From Bradyrhizobium sp. dw_411 (GTDB lineage Bacteria; Pseudomonadota; Alphaproteobacteria; Rhizobiales; Xanthobacteraceae), in the NCBI RefSeq assembly GCF_018449695.1, contig NZ_JAAVUY010000006.1, positions 310,001 through 374,000 of the forward strand: DNA of 64,000 bases, read 5' to 3'. Shown in pieces: positions 24,797 through 33,993 of this stretch. The notes beneath the pieces were generated by a model that was not told where the DNA came from, did not search any database, and was given only the letters and a program-made list of their open reading frames with translations. A program made the position numbers and the translations under genes. The first letter of the stretch is position 1; the number at the start of each line of letters is the position of its first letter.

Positions 24797-26401
24797 CTAC
24801 TCGCCCCACGCCGCGAAGGCGTCGTTGAAGGCGCGCTCGCCCGGGGCGCCCTTTTCGATCGCGATGATGGCGCGGCGCTGGTTGACATAGACCAGCGGCA
24901 CATCGAACCACGAGCGCTCTTTCAGAAGCTGCAGATTGCGCGAGCGATCGGCGTCGACGTTGGACAGGCCGACCAGGAAGAAGCCGTCGGTGACCTTGAC
25001 CGCGAGCCCGGCCAGCGGCGTGCCGCGCGCCTGCTCGTTGGACTTCATCAGGATGCCCGGCACGTTGCTGACGCCGCCACCGGCGAAATCCGGCGGCAGG
25101 ATGAAGGTCAGTTCCGCGGTGTGGCTGGCCGGCAGCGAGGTGTCGGTATTGCGGCGGAACGACATCGTCATCTTGAACTTGCGATCGGGAATTTCGATGT
25201 CGGCGCGCACGGCGATATCGGCCTTCTGGCCGGCCGCCGCCTTGATCTGTTCGGTGCGCCAGATCACCGAGCCGACATATTGCTTGCCCTTGGGGTCCGA
25301 GGGATCCTCGTCATACAGCACCACGCGCTGCGCCACCGGCGCAACCTGGTCGCTCGACGACGGCTGGCCAACGCGATCGGGAATCTTCGGCTTCGACAGC
25401 GGCGTGCCGCCGTCCTTGGGCGCTTCCACCACCGTCGTCGACGGCTTGAACATGCCGCTGACCACCGTGACAATCGACTTGCCCCACAGGATCCCGGCGC
25501 CGACCAGGATAAAGACGACGCCGATCGCGATCGCGCTCTTGAACGGAAAGGCCACGCCGGAGCGGCCGCTCTTTTTCGGCTCGCGGCCCCGCTCCTGCGA
25601 AACACGCGGACGCGGCGACGGCTGTTGAGGCGTCGCGTAGCGTTCGGCCTCCTCGACGGATTCGTCATACGAATAGGGCGAATCCGCATCGCCGCGGTTT
25701 TCCATGCTCGGCTCGAGCCGGTCGAATTCCGGCGAGGGTGACGGCACGTTGGCGTAGGTTTTTCGCGCGGCGCGATTGGCCTGCGCCGCGGCGCGGCCGA
25801 GTTCGTCGGCGTCGGCGGTAATATCGCGGAAGCCACGCGCGGCCTGCGGCGCGCTGTTGTCCGGGCCACGGCGCGGCGCGCCCACCCGTTCGCGGGTCGG
25901 CGGCAACGGCGCATCCTGCGTCGGGGCCGGCGGCACCGGCGGCGGTCCGTCACGCAGGATACGCTGCGGGCGCGGCTCTGGCCGGTCCGGACGATCTTCC
26001 TGTCCGAGCGGCGGACGCTCGTTGCGCGGCGGTGGCGGCGCAGCCGGTCGCGAACGCGGGGGAGCCGGCGGCGAGGCTGCGGGATCGCCCGGCCGCGCAG
26101 GGGGACGGGTATTGGCGCGGAACGCGTCGCCGGCGCGGGCGCCGCTGCGCGGCGCATCGCCACCGGAGCGCGTAGCGTCCCGGGCGCGCTGGGCAGCCTC
26201 GGATTCGACCTTGCGCACGGCTTCTTCCAGCGACAGGCGCTCGCGGGTGATTTCGGATTCGCTGAGCGGTGGGTCGACGCTGCGTAGCTGCGCAATCAGC
26301 GCGGCGCGTGCCCGCTCATAAAGCGCACGGCGGCTCTCGCCGGGAGCACTGGGGTCCAGTCCGGCGATGGCGCGGGCAATCAATGGGTAGTAATCAGCCA
26401 T
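24797..26401 (-). CDS. large proline/arginine-rich single-pass membrane protein, unknown function
   Basis: A 534-residue protein in three parts. Residues 1-80 are helical and start MADYYPLIARAIAGLDPSAPG. Residues ~80-290 are disordered, with Pro/Arg/Ala runs. A single hydrophobic helix (IAIGVVFILVGAGILWG) lies near residue 300, and the remaining ~215 residues are folded, with a beta-rich look, probably periplasmic. No family is recognised; the location 37 bases upstream of... more exactly, just after the purA gene on the same strand is something I recall as frequent in Bradyrhizobium relatives. Topology suggests a cytoplasmic N-terminus that could bind a partner. Confidence 0.75.
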   Translation of the reverse strand: MADYYPLIARAIAGLDPSAPGESRRALYERARAALIAQLRSVDPPLSESEITRERLSLEEAVRKVESEAAQRARDATRSGGDAPRSGARAGDAFRANTRPPARPGDPAASPPAPPRSRPAAPPPPRNERPPLGQEDRPDRPEPRPQRILRDGPPPVPPAPTQDAPLPPTRERVGAPRRGPDNSAPQAARGFRDITADADELGRAAAQANRAARKTYANVPSPSPEFDRLEPSMENRGDADSPYSYDESVEEAERYATPQQPSPRPRVSQERGREPKKSGRSGVAFPFKSAIAIGVVFILVGAGILWGKSIVTVVSGMFKPSTTVVEAPKDGGTPLSKPKIPDRVGQPSSSDQVAPVAQRVVLYDEDPSDPKGKQYVGSVIWRTEQIKAAAGQKADIAVRADIEIPDRKFKMTMSFRRNTDTSLPASHTAELTFILPPDFAGGGVSNVPGILMKSNEQARGTPLAGLAVKVTDGFFLVGLSNVDADRSRNLQLLKERSWFDVPLVYVNQRRAIIAIEKGAPGERAFNDAFAAWGE

Positions 26402-26438
26402 TTCTACTCAACAATGCCGGCTTTCCGGTAACATCTCG

Positions 26439-27731
26439 TTAAGCCTCAAACGGATTCTGGACCAGAATAGTATCCTCGCGTTCCGGGCTGGTGGAAAGCA
26501 AGGCGATCGGACAGCCCACCAGTTCCTCGACCCGGCGAACATATTTTATGGCCTGCGCCGGCAAATCCGCCCAGGAACGGGCATTGGCGGTCGGCTCCTT
26601 CCAGCCCTCGATGGTCTCGTAGACCGGCACCACCCGGGCCTGCGCGCCCTCGCCGGCTGGCAGATGGTCGATTTCCTTGCCGTCCAGCATGTAGCCGGTG
26701 CAGACCTCGATGGTGTCGAACCCATCGAGAATATCGAGCTTGGTCAGCGCCAGGCCGTTGATGCCGCAGGTCCGCACGGTCTGACGCACCAGGACCGCAT
26801 CGAACCAGCCGCAGCGCCTCTTGCGCCCGGTGTTGACGCCGAATTCCTTGCCGCGGCGGCCGATCTCCTCGCCGATCTCATTGAGCAGTTCGGTCGGGAA
26901 CGGGCCCTGCCCGACCCGCGTCGTATAGGCCTTGCAGATCCCGAGCACATAACCGACCGCGCCCGGGCCCATGCCGGTGCCGGTCGCCGCCTGCGCCGCC
27001 ACGGTGTTGGACGAGGTGACATAGGGATAGGTGCCATGATCGACGTCGAGCAGCGCGCCCTGCGCACCCTCGAACAGGATCCGCTTGCCTTCGCGGCGCT
27101 TCTGATCGAGCAGCCGCCACACGGTTTCGGCGTAGGGCAGAAGCTGCGGCGCCAGCGCCGTCAGCTCCCGCAAAATTCCAGCACCGTCGATTTCGTCGAG
27201 CTTAAGCCCGCGGCGCAGCGCGTTGTGATGCGCCAACAGCCGGTCGATCTTGTGCGGCAGCGTGTCGAGATCGGCGAGGTCCATCAGGCGGATAGCGCGG
27301 CGGCCGACCTTGTCTTCATAGGCCGGACCGATGCCGCGCCGCGTGGTGCCGATCGCGGTCGCCGCGTTGGACGACTCGCGCAATGCATCGAGTTCGCGAT
27401 GCAGCGGCAGGATCAGCGTGACGTTCTCGGCGACGCGCAGATTGTCCGGGCTGACCGCGACACCCTGCGCCTTCAGCTTGGTGACTTCTTCGAGAAACGC
27501 CTGCGGATCGAACACCACGCCGTTGCCGATCACCGCGAGCTTCGAGGGCCGCAATACGCCCGACGGCAGCAGCGCCAGCTTGTAGGTCTGGCCATTGATG
27601 ACGAGTGTATGGCCGGCATTATGGCCGCCCTGGAAGCGCACGACGATGTCGGCCTGCTCCGACAACCAGTCGACGATCTTACCCTTCCCCTCGTCACCCC
27701 ACTGGGCGCCGACGACGACAACGTTGGCCAT
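26439..27731 (-). CDS. purA: adenylosuccinate synthetase
   Basis: The ATG at 27731 gives 430 residues, the family length; the upstream open frame to 27845 is unlike the family. The N-terminus [18 protein letters not shown] holds the GTP-binding GDEGKGK loop, and the catalytic Asp/His region (QGGHNAGHT) and [14 protein letters not shown] block are present. It catalyses IMP + aspartate + GTP to adenylosuccinate, the first committed step of AMP synthesis. It is followed by the large membrane-protein gene 37 bases downstream, possibly cotranscribed. Confidence 0.97.
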   Translation of the reverse strand: MANVVVVGAQWGDEGKGKIVDWLSEQADIVVRFQGGHNAGHTLVINGQTYKLALLPSGVLRPSKLAVIGNGVVFDPQAFLEEVTKLKAQGVAVSPDNLRVAENVTLILPLHRELDALRESSNAATAIGTTRRGIGPAYEDKVGRRAIRLMDLADLDTLPHKIDRLLAHHNALRRGLKLDEIDGAGILRELTALAPQLLPYAETVWRLLDQKRREGKRILFEGAQGALLDVDHGTYPYVTSSNTVAAQAATGTGMGPGAVGYVLGICKAYTTRVGQGPFPTELLNEIGEEIGRRGKEFGVNTGRKRRCGWFDAVLVRQTVRTCGINGLALTKLDILDGFDTIEVCTGYMLDGKEIDHLPAGEGAQARVVPVYETIEGWKEPTANARSWADLPAQAIKYVRRVEELVGCPIALLSTSPEREDTILVQNPFEA

Positions 27732-28139
27732 TTCGCGCGTAATCCCTCTGCAACTGTCTCTGTTCGAGCATGATCCCCTGAGAAAGCCGGTCGCCCTCGG
27801 ATCAAGTCCTAAGGGCACGCTTTGCCGGATCATGCGCCCAGCCAAAACACGGCCGGGGCCGCTCGCATGCGAGGCATCCCATCGGATAAAGGATGCGGGC
27901 TATTGACGCAAGCAAGAAGGGGCGCCTGATGTCGCCTTGAGGGCCATCCAACCCATTGATATCCCCTGAAAATATGTGGCTGCGCCAAGGCAGCGCAGCC
28001 AGGGCGGCCGGTCGGTCGCCAGATGCTGGCAGACAAAGCGCCATCCGCTACCGCCGTGCCGTGCGCGGAAACGCGCCGACCGCCCCGTGCGTGTTAGGCT
28101 CTCATGCCGGGATGCTGGATTTTGGGGGGTAATGATCTG
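27732..28139. other. intergenic stretch between divergent genes
   Basis: Holds the purA promoter region and that of the Bug-type gene. A perfect inverted pair GCATGATCC / GGATCATGC (27768-27776, 27827-27835) is described separately. No coding frame of quality and no tRNA-like structure seen. Confidence 0.5.
27768..27835. repeat. family C-like inverted pair GCATGATCC / GGATCATGC
   Basis: Nine-base perfect inverted arms 50 bases apart. The arms match the ends of the dispersed GAGCATGATC...GATCATGCTC palindromes of Bradyrhizobium as I remember them. It sits 37 bases upstream of purA. Confidence 0.55.
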
Positions 28140-29105
28140 ATGCGTACGACCATGTTAGGCGGCTTGCTCGCATGTTTCATCGGCGCGGCACCGCTTCAAG
28201 CCGCACCCTATCCGGACCGGCCGATCACCATCGTCGTGCCGTTCGGCAAGGGCACCACGGCCGACCTCGTGGCCACTGTTGTGGCCGAGGCGATGGCGAA
28301 AGACATCGGCCAGAAGGTTGTGGTCGAACTCAAGCCCGGCGCGGGCGGCGGCCTCGCGATGGAGCAGGTCGAGAAGGCCGCGCCCGACGGCTATACGCTG
28401 GCGATGATCACGCAGGGCACGCACGTCTTCAATCTCAGCCTGTACAAGACGCTGCGTTACGATCCGCAGAAGATCATTCCGATCACGCCGATTGCGGCGG
28501 TCTCCAATGTGATGACCGTTCATCCCACAAATCCCGCCAACACGCCCCTCGAAGTCGCGGCCGCCGCCAGGGCCGCGCCGGGCCAGCTCACCTATGCCTC
28601 AGGCGGGATCGGCACATCGCATCATCTCGGCGGCGTGCTGTTCGCTTCGATCGCCGGTGTCGACATCAAGCATGTGCCGCATCTGGTTTCGGTGGAGGGC
28701 GTGAAGAAAATCGTCAGTGGCGAAATCACCATGGGCTTTTTCAATCTGCCGACCGTGATCGAGGAAATCAAAGCCGGCAAACTGAAGCCGCTTGGTGTCA
28801 CCGGTTTGACACGCTCGATGTATTTGCCTGACGTGCCGACGCTCGATGCCAGCGGCCTGAAGGGTTACGATCTGGTGACCTGGTTCGGCTACGGCGCTCC
28901 CGCGGGCACGCCGCCCGAGATCGTGCAGCGGCTGCGCGACGCCTTCGCCAAAGCCGCGGCCGATCCCACGGTAAAGGCCAAACTGAAGGAGGCCGGGCTT
29001 GATCCGATCGATCAGATGCAGCCGGCGGAATTTGCGCGCCTGATCGCCTCGGACCTCGCCAAATGGACACCGATCATCAAGACCTCCGGCGCCGGCGCGG
29101 AGTGA
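28140..29105 (+). CDS. Bug-type tripartite tricarboxylate transporter binding protein
   Basis: The ATG at 28140 (MRTTMLGGLLACF) gives 321 residues with a signal peptide ending LQAA; an in-frame ATG at 28104 lacks a ribosome site. Family marks of the Bug/TctC proteins are clear: PDRPITIVVPF at the start of the mature part, GGGLAMEQV, APDGYTL and the TYASGGIGTSHHL loop. These extracellular receptors feed tricarboxylate-type carriers (TctA/TctB), but no such membrane genes lie nearby, as is common for this amplified family. Ligand unknown, often a carboxylated or aromatic compound. Confidence 0.87.
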   Translation: MRTTMLGGLLACFIGAAPLQAAPYPDRPITIVVPFGKGTTADLVATVVAEAMAKDIGQKVVVELKPGAGGGLAMEQVEKAAPDGYTLAMITQGTHVFNLSLYKTLRYDPQKIIPITPIAAVSNVMTVHPTNPANTPLEVAAAARAAPGQLTYASGGIGTSHHLGGVLFASIAGVDIKHVPHLVSVEGVKKIVSGEITMGFFNLPTVIEEIKAGKLKPLGVTGLTRSMYLPDVPTLDASGLKGYDLVTWFGYGAPAGTPPEIVQRLRDAFAKAAADPTVKAKLKEAGLDPIDQMQPAEFARLIASDLAKWTPIIKTSGAGAE

Positions 29106-29293
29106 CACCGGAACCACCGCGCCGCGTGCCGGTACCCGCGGCCCGTTCCGCGCATGGACGCGATGCATCCGGCAGCATTGATGCGCGGTGAAAATCCGTG
29201 TCTGTCAGCACGCCGGGTCGAGATGCCGGCCCGGTGCCCGCACCGGGCGAGGCCGCGGTGTCGTGTTCTCCAGCCGCCATCGGACTTTCGCGA

Positions 29294-30241
29294 ATGTCTG
29301 CTTCCGATCCAACCTCGAACGCCACATCTTCGGGAAACGCGACCTCAAGGCACTGGATCGCCAACCAGCCCTATCTGCTGCTCTGCATCACCGCGCTGAC
29401 CTGGGCCGGCAATGCCATCGTCGGCCGCCTCGCGGTCGGTCATATTCCGCCAGTGACGCTGTCGTTCCTGCGCTGGTCGCTGGCGTTCGTGATCATCCTT
29501 CCCTTTGCCTGGAACCATCTGCGGCGCGACTGGGGCGCGATCCGCAACCAGATCGGCCTGATTATTTTCCTTTCCATCACCGGAATCGGGATCTTCAACA
29601 CGCTGCAATACTGGGCGCTCGAATACACCCAGGCGCTCAACACCCTGCTGCTGCAATCGGCGCTGCCGCTGTTCGTCGCGTTATGGTCGCTGATCCTGCT
29701 CGGAATCCGGCTCACCCTGACACAGGCCTGTGGAATCACCTTGTCACTGCTCGGCGTTCTCATGATTTTGCTGCACGGCGACGTCTCGGTGCTCACCAGT
29801 CTCACCTTCAACAAGGGCGATCTCATTTTCATGGTGGGAGTGGTGGTCTTCGGAATCTATTCGGTGCTGTCGCTGAAACGCCCGCGGATTGACGGCCTGT
29901 CGTTTGCCGCGTTCACGTTCGGCTGTGGCGCGGCCTGCCAGATTCCGTTTTTGATCCGCGAAATGATCACGCAACCGATGATGGATCTGGATGCGTCCAA
30001 TCTGCTGTCGCTGATTTACGTCGCGGTGTTTCCCTCGACGCTGGCCTATGTCTGCTTCAACCGCGCCGTGCAGTTGATCGGGGCCAACCGCGCTGCGCCG
30101 TTCTTTCACCTGGCGCCGGTGTTCGGCACCGTGATGTCGATCGTCTTTCTCGGCGAGCAGTTGCACCTGTTCCACGTCATCGGCTTTGCGCTGGTGCTGA
30201 CAGGGGTTTTCGTCGCGTCACGCAAGCCGGCTGTTGCGTAG
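29294..30241 (+). CDS. EamA/DMT-family transporter
   Basis: The ATG at 29294 (MSASDPTSNA) is chosen, giving 315 residues; an ATG at 29198 adds 32 residues with no clear ribosome site. About ten hydrophobic helices in two EamA repeats, starting NQPYLLLCITALTWAGNAIVG in the first (only part quoted: ALTWAGNAIVGRLAVG) and FPSTLAYVCFNRAVQLIGAN in the second. Typical of DMT exporters of small metabolites. It is paralogous to the gene at 32977 (shared NQPYLLL, TQALN-LL-QS, GANRAAPFFHL/ GPNRAAPFFHL). Converges on the DHA2 efflux gene with one base between their ends. Confidence 0.88.
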   Translation: MSASDPTSNATSSGNATSRHWIANQPYLLLCITALTWAGNAIVGRLAVGHIPPVTLSFLRWSLAFVIILPFAWNHLRRDWGAIRNQIGLIIFLSITGIGIFNTLQYWALEYTQALNTLLLQSALPLFVALWSLILLGIRLTLTQACGITLSLLGVLMILLHGDVSVLTSLTFNKGDLIFMVGVVVFGIYSVLSLKRPRIDGLSFAAFTFGCGAACQIPFLIREMITQPMMDLDASNLLSLIYVAVFPSTLAYVCFNRAVQLIGANRAAPFFHLAPVFGTVMSIVFLGEQLHLFHVIGFALVLTGVFVASRKPAVA

Positions 30242-30242
30242 C

Positions 30243-31823
30243 TTAGCGTTCGGCCGACTGCGCAGAAGCTTGCAGCGGCACGCGCCTGGCGATCGGCGCG
30301 GTATCGGAATCCCGAACCAGCAACCAGGTGACAAGCGCAGCAAGAAGGCAGAACACGGCGCTGGTTGTAAACAATGCTGCGTATCCATCGGCAAAACTTT
30401 TTTGCGCCAGCGCGTGCAGTTCGGCGGTGTGGGCTGCTGCAATACCGGTACCCGACAGATTGCCCGACGCGACCTCGCGGATAAATCCGAGCCGTTCGTT
30501 TTCGCCGAGCGCCGGCAGCACCGCCGTGATCGTATTCGCGATCCGGCTGAACAGGACGACACCGAGGGCGGCGAAGCCGATCACGATGCCGGTGAAGCGC
30601 ATGGTGCCGGAGATGCCGGAAGCCATGCCGGCCCGCTCGGCGGGTATCACCGTCATCCCGACCTTGGTGGTCTCGCCGTTGAGTAAACCCGCGCCGACAC
30701 CCGTCGCCAGCATGCCCACCACCATCAGCCGATAATCGAGTGTATCAGCGACAAGCGCCATGAAGGCGAGCCCGAGGCCGACCAGCGCGAGCCCCGCGGT
30801 GAGCAGCGTGCGCCCGGTCAGGCGATGCGACAATTGCGATGTCACGATACGCGGCACGACGAACAGCGGCAGCGCCATCGGCAGCATCAATAGTCCGGCC
30901 GTGCGCGGCGACAGGCCGAGCGCGTGCTGAAAATAGATCGGCATGAAGGTCAGCATCGTGAGCAGCCCGGCCGCAAAAGAGAACTGGGCGATATTGGCGC
31001 CGAGATAGGTCGGACGTCGGAAGAACGAGAAATCCACCATCGGCCGGGCCTGAACTTTTTCCACGACGATAAACAGCACAAGGAAGACCACGGCGCCCAA
31101 GCCCTCGAGCAGAATATGGGGGCTGGTCCAGCCGTCATGATTGCCCGAGATCAGGCCGAGCGTGGTCAGGAACAGAAACGCGCTGAAGGTCAGCACGCCC
31201 GGAAGGTCGAAGCGCACCGCGCCGGGATCGCGGGATTCGTCGATCACGACGAGGATGGTTGCGATGCTGACGGCGCCGATCGGCAGGTTGATGTAGAACG
31301 CCCATTGCCAGCCGAACGTCTGGGTGATCAGGCCACCGACGATGGGCCCAAGCGTAATGGCAATTCCCACCACGGAGCCCCAGAACGCGAAGGCGCGGGC
31401 GCGCGTATCGCCCTTGAAGGTGCTGGCGAGCGTCGCCAGCGCGGCGCTGAGCTGGAGCGCCGCGCCGATGCCCTGCACCGCGCGCGCGGCGATCAGCGTG
31501 TCGAGATTCGGCGCGGCGCCGCAGAAGAACGAGGCCAGCGTGAACAACACAAGTCCGGTGACCAGAACGCGTTTGCGCCCAAAGCGGTCGGCGAGTGCCC
31601 CTGCCGGGAGCAGCAGCGAGGCAAAGGACAATGTATAGGCCGTGATCACCCATTCGATGCCGGCGAAGGTGGCGCCCAGCGAATCCGTGATTGATGGCAG
31701 CGACACCGCGACGATATTCGAGTCGAGCTGCAGCATGAACGAGGGCGCCGACACGCAGATCAGCACCAGCACGGCCTGAAGACCCGACGGCTGCGGCTTT
31801 GATTGCTCGATTATGGCTAGCAT
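30243..31823 (-). CDS. DHA2-family MFS multidrug efflux transporter
   Basis: The ATG at 31823 has GGAG ten bases upstream; the frame extends five codons to a TTG but ATG is preferred. The 526-residue protein has 14 predicted helices, typical of the DHA2 (14-TMS) drug:proton antiporters such as EmrB. Motif A is GALADRFGRKRVLV (residues ~70-85 region) and motif C-like GPIVGGLI is present. It is 23 bases downstream of a tautomerase gene on the same strand; a divergent MarR-family gene lies beyond. The arrangement is that of a MarR-controlled efflux operon, with substrates of the 4-oxalocrotonate tautomerase type or a related phenolic as possible inducers. Confidence 0.88.
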   Translation of the reverse strand: MLAIIEQSKPQPSGLQAVLVLICVSAPSFMLQLDSNIVAVSLPSITDSLGATFAGIEWVITAYTLSFASLLLPAGALADRFGRKRVLVTGLVLFTLASFFCGAAPNLDTLIAARAVQGIGAALQLSAALATLASTFKGDTRARAFAFWGSVVGIAITLGPIVGGLITQTFGWQWAFYINLPIGAVSIATILVVIDESRDPGAVRFDLPGVLTFSAFLFLTTLGLISGNHDGWTSPHILLEGLGAVVFLVLFIVVEKVQARPMVDFSFFRRPTYLGANIAQFSFAAGLLTMLTFMPIYFQHALGLSPRTAGLLMLPMALPLFVVPRIVTSQLSHRLTGRTLLTAGLALVGLGLAFMALVADTLDYRLMVVGMLATGVGAGLLNGETTKVGMTVIPAERAGMASGISGTMRFTGIVIGFAALGVVLFSRIANTITAVLPALGENERLGFIREVASGNLSGTGIAAAHTAELHALAQKSFADGYAALFTTSAVFCLLAALVTWLLVRDSDTAPIARRVPLQASAQSAER

Positions 31824-31846
31824 TTGCTGGCGCTCCAACGGATTGA

Positions 31847-32230
31847 TCAGGAGGCGTATTGAGCAATGCCGTTGCCGAACGACCAGTTTTCCTTTTTCAC
31901 CTCGACGAGGGTGATGAAAACATCCTCCAGCCGGACTTTTAGTTCGGCGGACAGTCCTTCGGCGATCGCCTTGTAGAGCGCCTGCTTCTGCGCCACCGAG
32001 CGCCCCTCGTTGAAGAATATCTGCACGATGATCAGGTCTTTGGTGCGGTGAATGCCGAGATAGTCCGGATCGAAGATGAAGTTCTCGACAGCGTGCTCGC
32101 CGATGATCTGGAAATGGTCGTTCTTGGGAACCCCGGTGTGGGCGACCATCGCTTCATAGACGATCTGTCCGGCCTTCTGACGATAGGCGGCGTCTTTTCC
32201 CTTTTGCAGGTCGATACGTACCAGGGGCAT
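31847..32230 (-). CDS. tautomerase family protein (4-oxalocrotonate tautomerase-like)
   Basis: The ATG at 32230, with GGAGAG upstream, starts a 127-residue protein whose first residue after Met is Pro (MPLVRIDL); Pro1 is the catalytic base of the tautomerase superfamily. The longer frame to 32401 would overlap the MarR gene and is rejected. Length is that of the longer (about 130-residue) fused-subunit group. FNEGRSVAQKQALYKAIAEG marks the second beta-alpha unit. Probably keto-enol isomerisation of a small carboxylate; the real substrate is unknown. First gene of the operon that continues with the DHA2 pump. Confidence 0.85.
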   Translation of the reverse strand: MPLVRIDLQKGKDAAYRQKAGQIVYEAMVAHTGVPKNDHFQIIGEHAVENFIFDPDYLGIHRTKDLIIVQIFFNEGRSVAQKQALYKAIAEGLSAELKVRLEDVFITLVEVKKENWSFGNGIAQYAS

Positions 32231-32321
32231 CGGTTCTCTCCATCTTCCGTGAAACCGCTTTGGATTAGCTGCGAACTTGCCCAGGGTTCGTTTCCCCCCT
32301 CGGCGCTTTCGCTTCAATCCC

Positions 32322-32359
32322 TTGCATATGCAATCATTAGGAAGTATGTGTATATGCAA
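32322..32359. promoter_or_regulatory. candidate MarR operator pair between divergent genes
   Basis: TTGCATATGCAA is a perfect 12-base palindrome (32322-32333), and a second half-like copy TGTATATGCAA lies at 32349-32359, 27 bases apart centre to centre. Both lie in the AT-rich middle of the region between the tautomerase gene and the MarR gene, where divergent promoters should be. The spacing and palindromy fit a MarR dimer binding two sites and repressing both directions. Confidence 0.6.
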
Positions 32360-32394
32360 GCAATAGTCAAGGCCCGGATTTGGAGCGGTGAAAC

Positions 32395-32856
32395 ATGGCA
32401 ACCCACCACATCAGCCAGAAAAGCCTTTGCAACTGCACGGCTTTACGCAAGGCGACGCGGCGCGTGTCTCAGCTTTATGATTCTGCATTGGAGCCCTGCG
32501 GATTGCGCTCCACTCAGCGGACCATCCTGATCCAGATCGCACGCTCCGGGACCCCACCGCTCGGCGAACTGGCCGAAGCGCTGGTTATGGACCGCGGCGC
32601 ACTGACGCATAATCTGAAGCCGCTTCAACGCGACGGGTTCGTCAAAATCAGCGTCGACCCGCAGGACCGCCGCAATCGCCTGGTTGCGCTGACCGCCCAA
32701 GGGCGGGCCAAGCTTGCGGAATCGGAGGTGCTGTGGGCCCGCGCCCAACGCGGCTTCGAGGCAGGGTTTGGCGCGGCCAAGTCCGCTTCGTTGCGCAAGG
32801 CGCTCGAATTTCTCGTGTCAGATGATTTCGTCAATGCCTTTAACGGCCAAGGGTAA
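32395..32856 (+). CDS. MarR-family transcriptional regulator
   Basis: A 153-residue winged-helix protein. The N-terminus is helical with several Cys-like positions (CNCTALRK), the recognition helix region reads LGELAEALVMDRGALTHNLKPLQRDGFV (residues ~58-85, quoted in part: LGELAEALVMDRG), and the wing carries DPQDRRNRLVALTAQG. Divergent from the tautomerase/efflux genes with palindromic sites between, so it probably represses them and itself and is released by a phenolic ligand or by thiol oxidation; Cys12 and Cys14 are candidates for the latter. Confidence 0.88.
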   Translation: MATHHISQKSLCNCTALRKATRRVSQLYDSALEPCGLRSTQRTILIQIARSGTPPLGELAEALVMDRGALTHNLKPLQRDGFVKISVDPQDRRNRLVALTAQGRAKLAESEVLWARAQRGFEAGFGAAKSASLRKALEFLVSDDFVNAFNGQG

Positions 32857-32976
32857 AAACAGGGCCAAAACAGAAGCGGCGGCGAAGCGCCCACCCGAAT
32901 GAGCTGAGGACATTGTAGCATTGCGGGCGCGGGACTTGTCGCGCGGTGGGAATCCGGCACAACTTCGCTGCAAGCC

Positions 32977-33909
32977 ATGACCAGTCCCACCCCACCGCCG
33001 CCGGCTTCCGATCCGGTCAGATGGCTCAGCAACCAGCCTTATCTGCTTCTGAGCCTGACTTCGTTTTTCTGGGCCGGCAATATCGTGCTCGGGCGGTACG
33101 TTGCCGGCCATATGCCGCCGATGACGTTGTCCTGCATCAGATGGATCGGCGGCTTTTTCATCTTGCTGCCGTTCGCGTGGCCGCATCTCGCGCGGGACTG
33201 GCCGGTATTGTGGGCGCGGCTTCCGCTCATGATCGTACTGTCGGCGACCGGCTTCGCCCTCAATAACGCGCTGGCCTATTGGGCGCTGCAATACACCCAG
33301 GCGCTGAATGCGCTGTTGATCCAATCTTCTGGCCCCCTGTTCGTCGCGCTGTGGTCGCTCGCGCTGTTTGGCGTGCGGCTAACCTTCGCCCAACTCGCCG
33401 GAATCACCATCTCGCTCGCCGGCGTCCTCACCATCATTCTGAACGGGGACTGGATGGCGCTCGCCGCTATCAGGTTCAATAAGGGCGACATCATGCTGGC
33501 CGGCGCGCTGGCATCCTTTGGACTTTATTCGGCATTGATGCCGCGCCGGCCGGTCACGCATCAGCTCTCGCTGATCTTCTTCACCACCGGCTGCGGCGCG
33601 CTGTTGCTATTGCCATTCGCGGTCTGGGAATACGCGACCGGCTTTGCGCTGAAATTCGATACCGTGACGATCGCGACCGTGATCTATGTCGTGGCCTTTC
33701 CCTCGGCGCTGTCGTATCTGTTTTTCAACCGCGGCATCGCACTGATCGGGCCGAACCGGGCCGCGCCGTTCTTTCATCTGATGCCGGTGTTCGGATCGGC
33801 AATGGCGATCCTGCTGCTCGGCGAGCAGCCGCAGCTATTTCATCTCATCGGTTATGCGCTGGTGCTGGCCGGGATCGTAATCGCATCGCGGCAGGGCTCG
33901 GCGGCGTGA
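32977..33909 (+). CDS. EamA/DMT-family transporter
   Basis: A 310-residue ten-helix transporter, paralogous to that at 29294. It begins MTSPTPPPPASDPVRW, a short disordered tail, then NQPYLLLSLTSFFWAGN. Each half is an EamA repeat (about 140 residues). The conserved pieces GPNRAAPFFHLMPVFGSAMA and LLGEQPQLFHLIGYALVLAG close the second repeat. Likely exports small metabolites; substrate unknown. It follows the MarR gene by 120 bases on the same strand. Confidence 0.88.
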   Translation: MTSPTPPPPASDPVRWLSNQPYLLLSLTSFFWAGNIVLGRYVAGHMPPMTLSCIRWIGGFFILLPFAWPHLARDWPVLWARLPLMIVLSATGFALNNALAYWALQYTQALNALLIQSSGPLFVALWSLALFGVRLTFAQLAGITISLAGVLTIILNGDWMALAAIRFNKGDIMLAGALASFGLYSALMPRRPVTHQLSLIFFTTGCGALLLLPFAVWEYATGFALKFDTVTIATVIYVVAFPSALSYLFFNRGIALIGPNRAAPFFHLMPVFGSAMAILLLGEQPQLFHLIGYALVLAGIVIASRQGSAA

Positions 33910-33931
33910 GCGGCGACAAACAAAAACAGCG

Positions 33932-33961
33932 GCCTCGGCTCTGATTGATCAGAACCGAGGC
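33932..33961. terminator. hairpin terminator between convergent genes
   Basis: GCCTCGG ... CCGAGGC with further pairing inward (TCTGAT / ATCAGA, one mismatch) forms a strong stem. Read leftward it is followed by TGTTTTTGTTTG, so it best ends the chemoreceptor transcript; it can also stop the rightward EamA transcript. Confidence 0.75.
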
Positions 33962-33993
33962 TGCGGGTTGTAACAATCCGGCAGAAGATTGGC

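Noticed and set aside
29106..29293. 32-codon N-terminal extension of the EamA gene (from 29198)
   Set aside because: The extension is Pro/Ala-rich with no ribosome site, and the paralogue at 32977 starts close to the first helix.
30241..30243. Overlap or fusion between the EamA and DHA2 genes
   Set aside because: They converge; their stops are one base apart without overlap. Nothing unusual beyond close packing.
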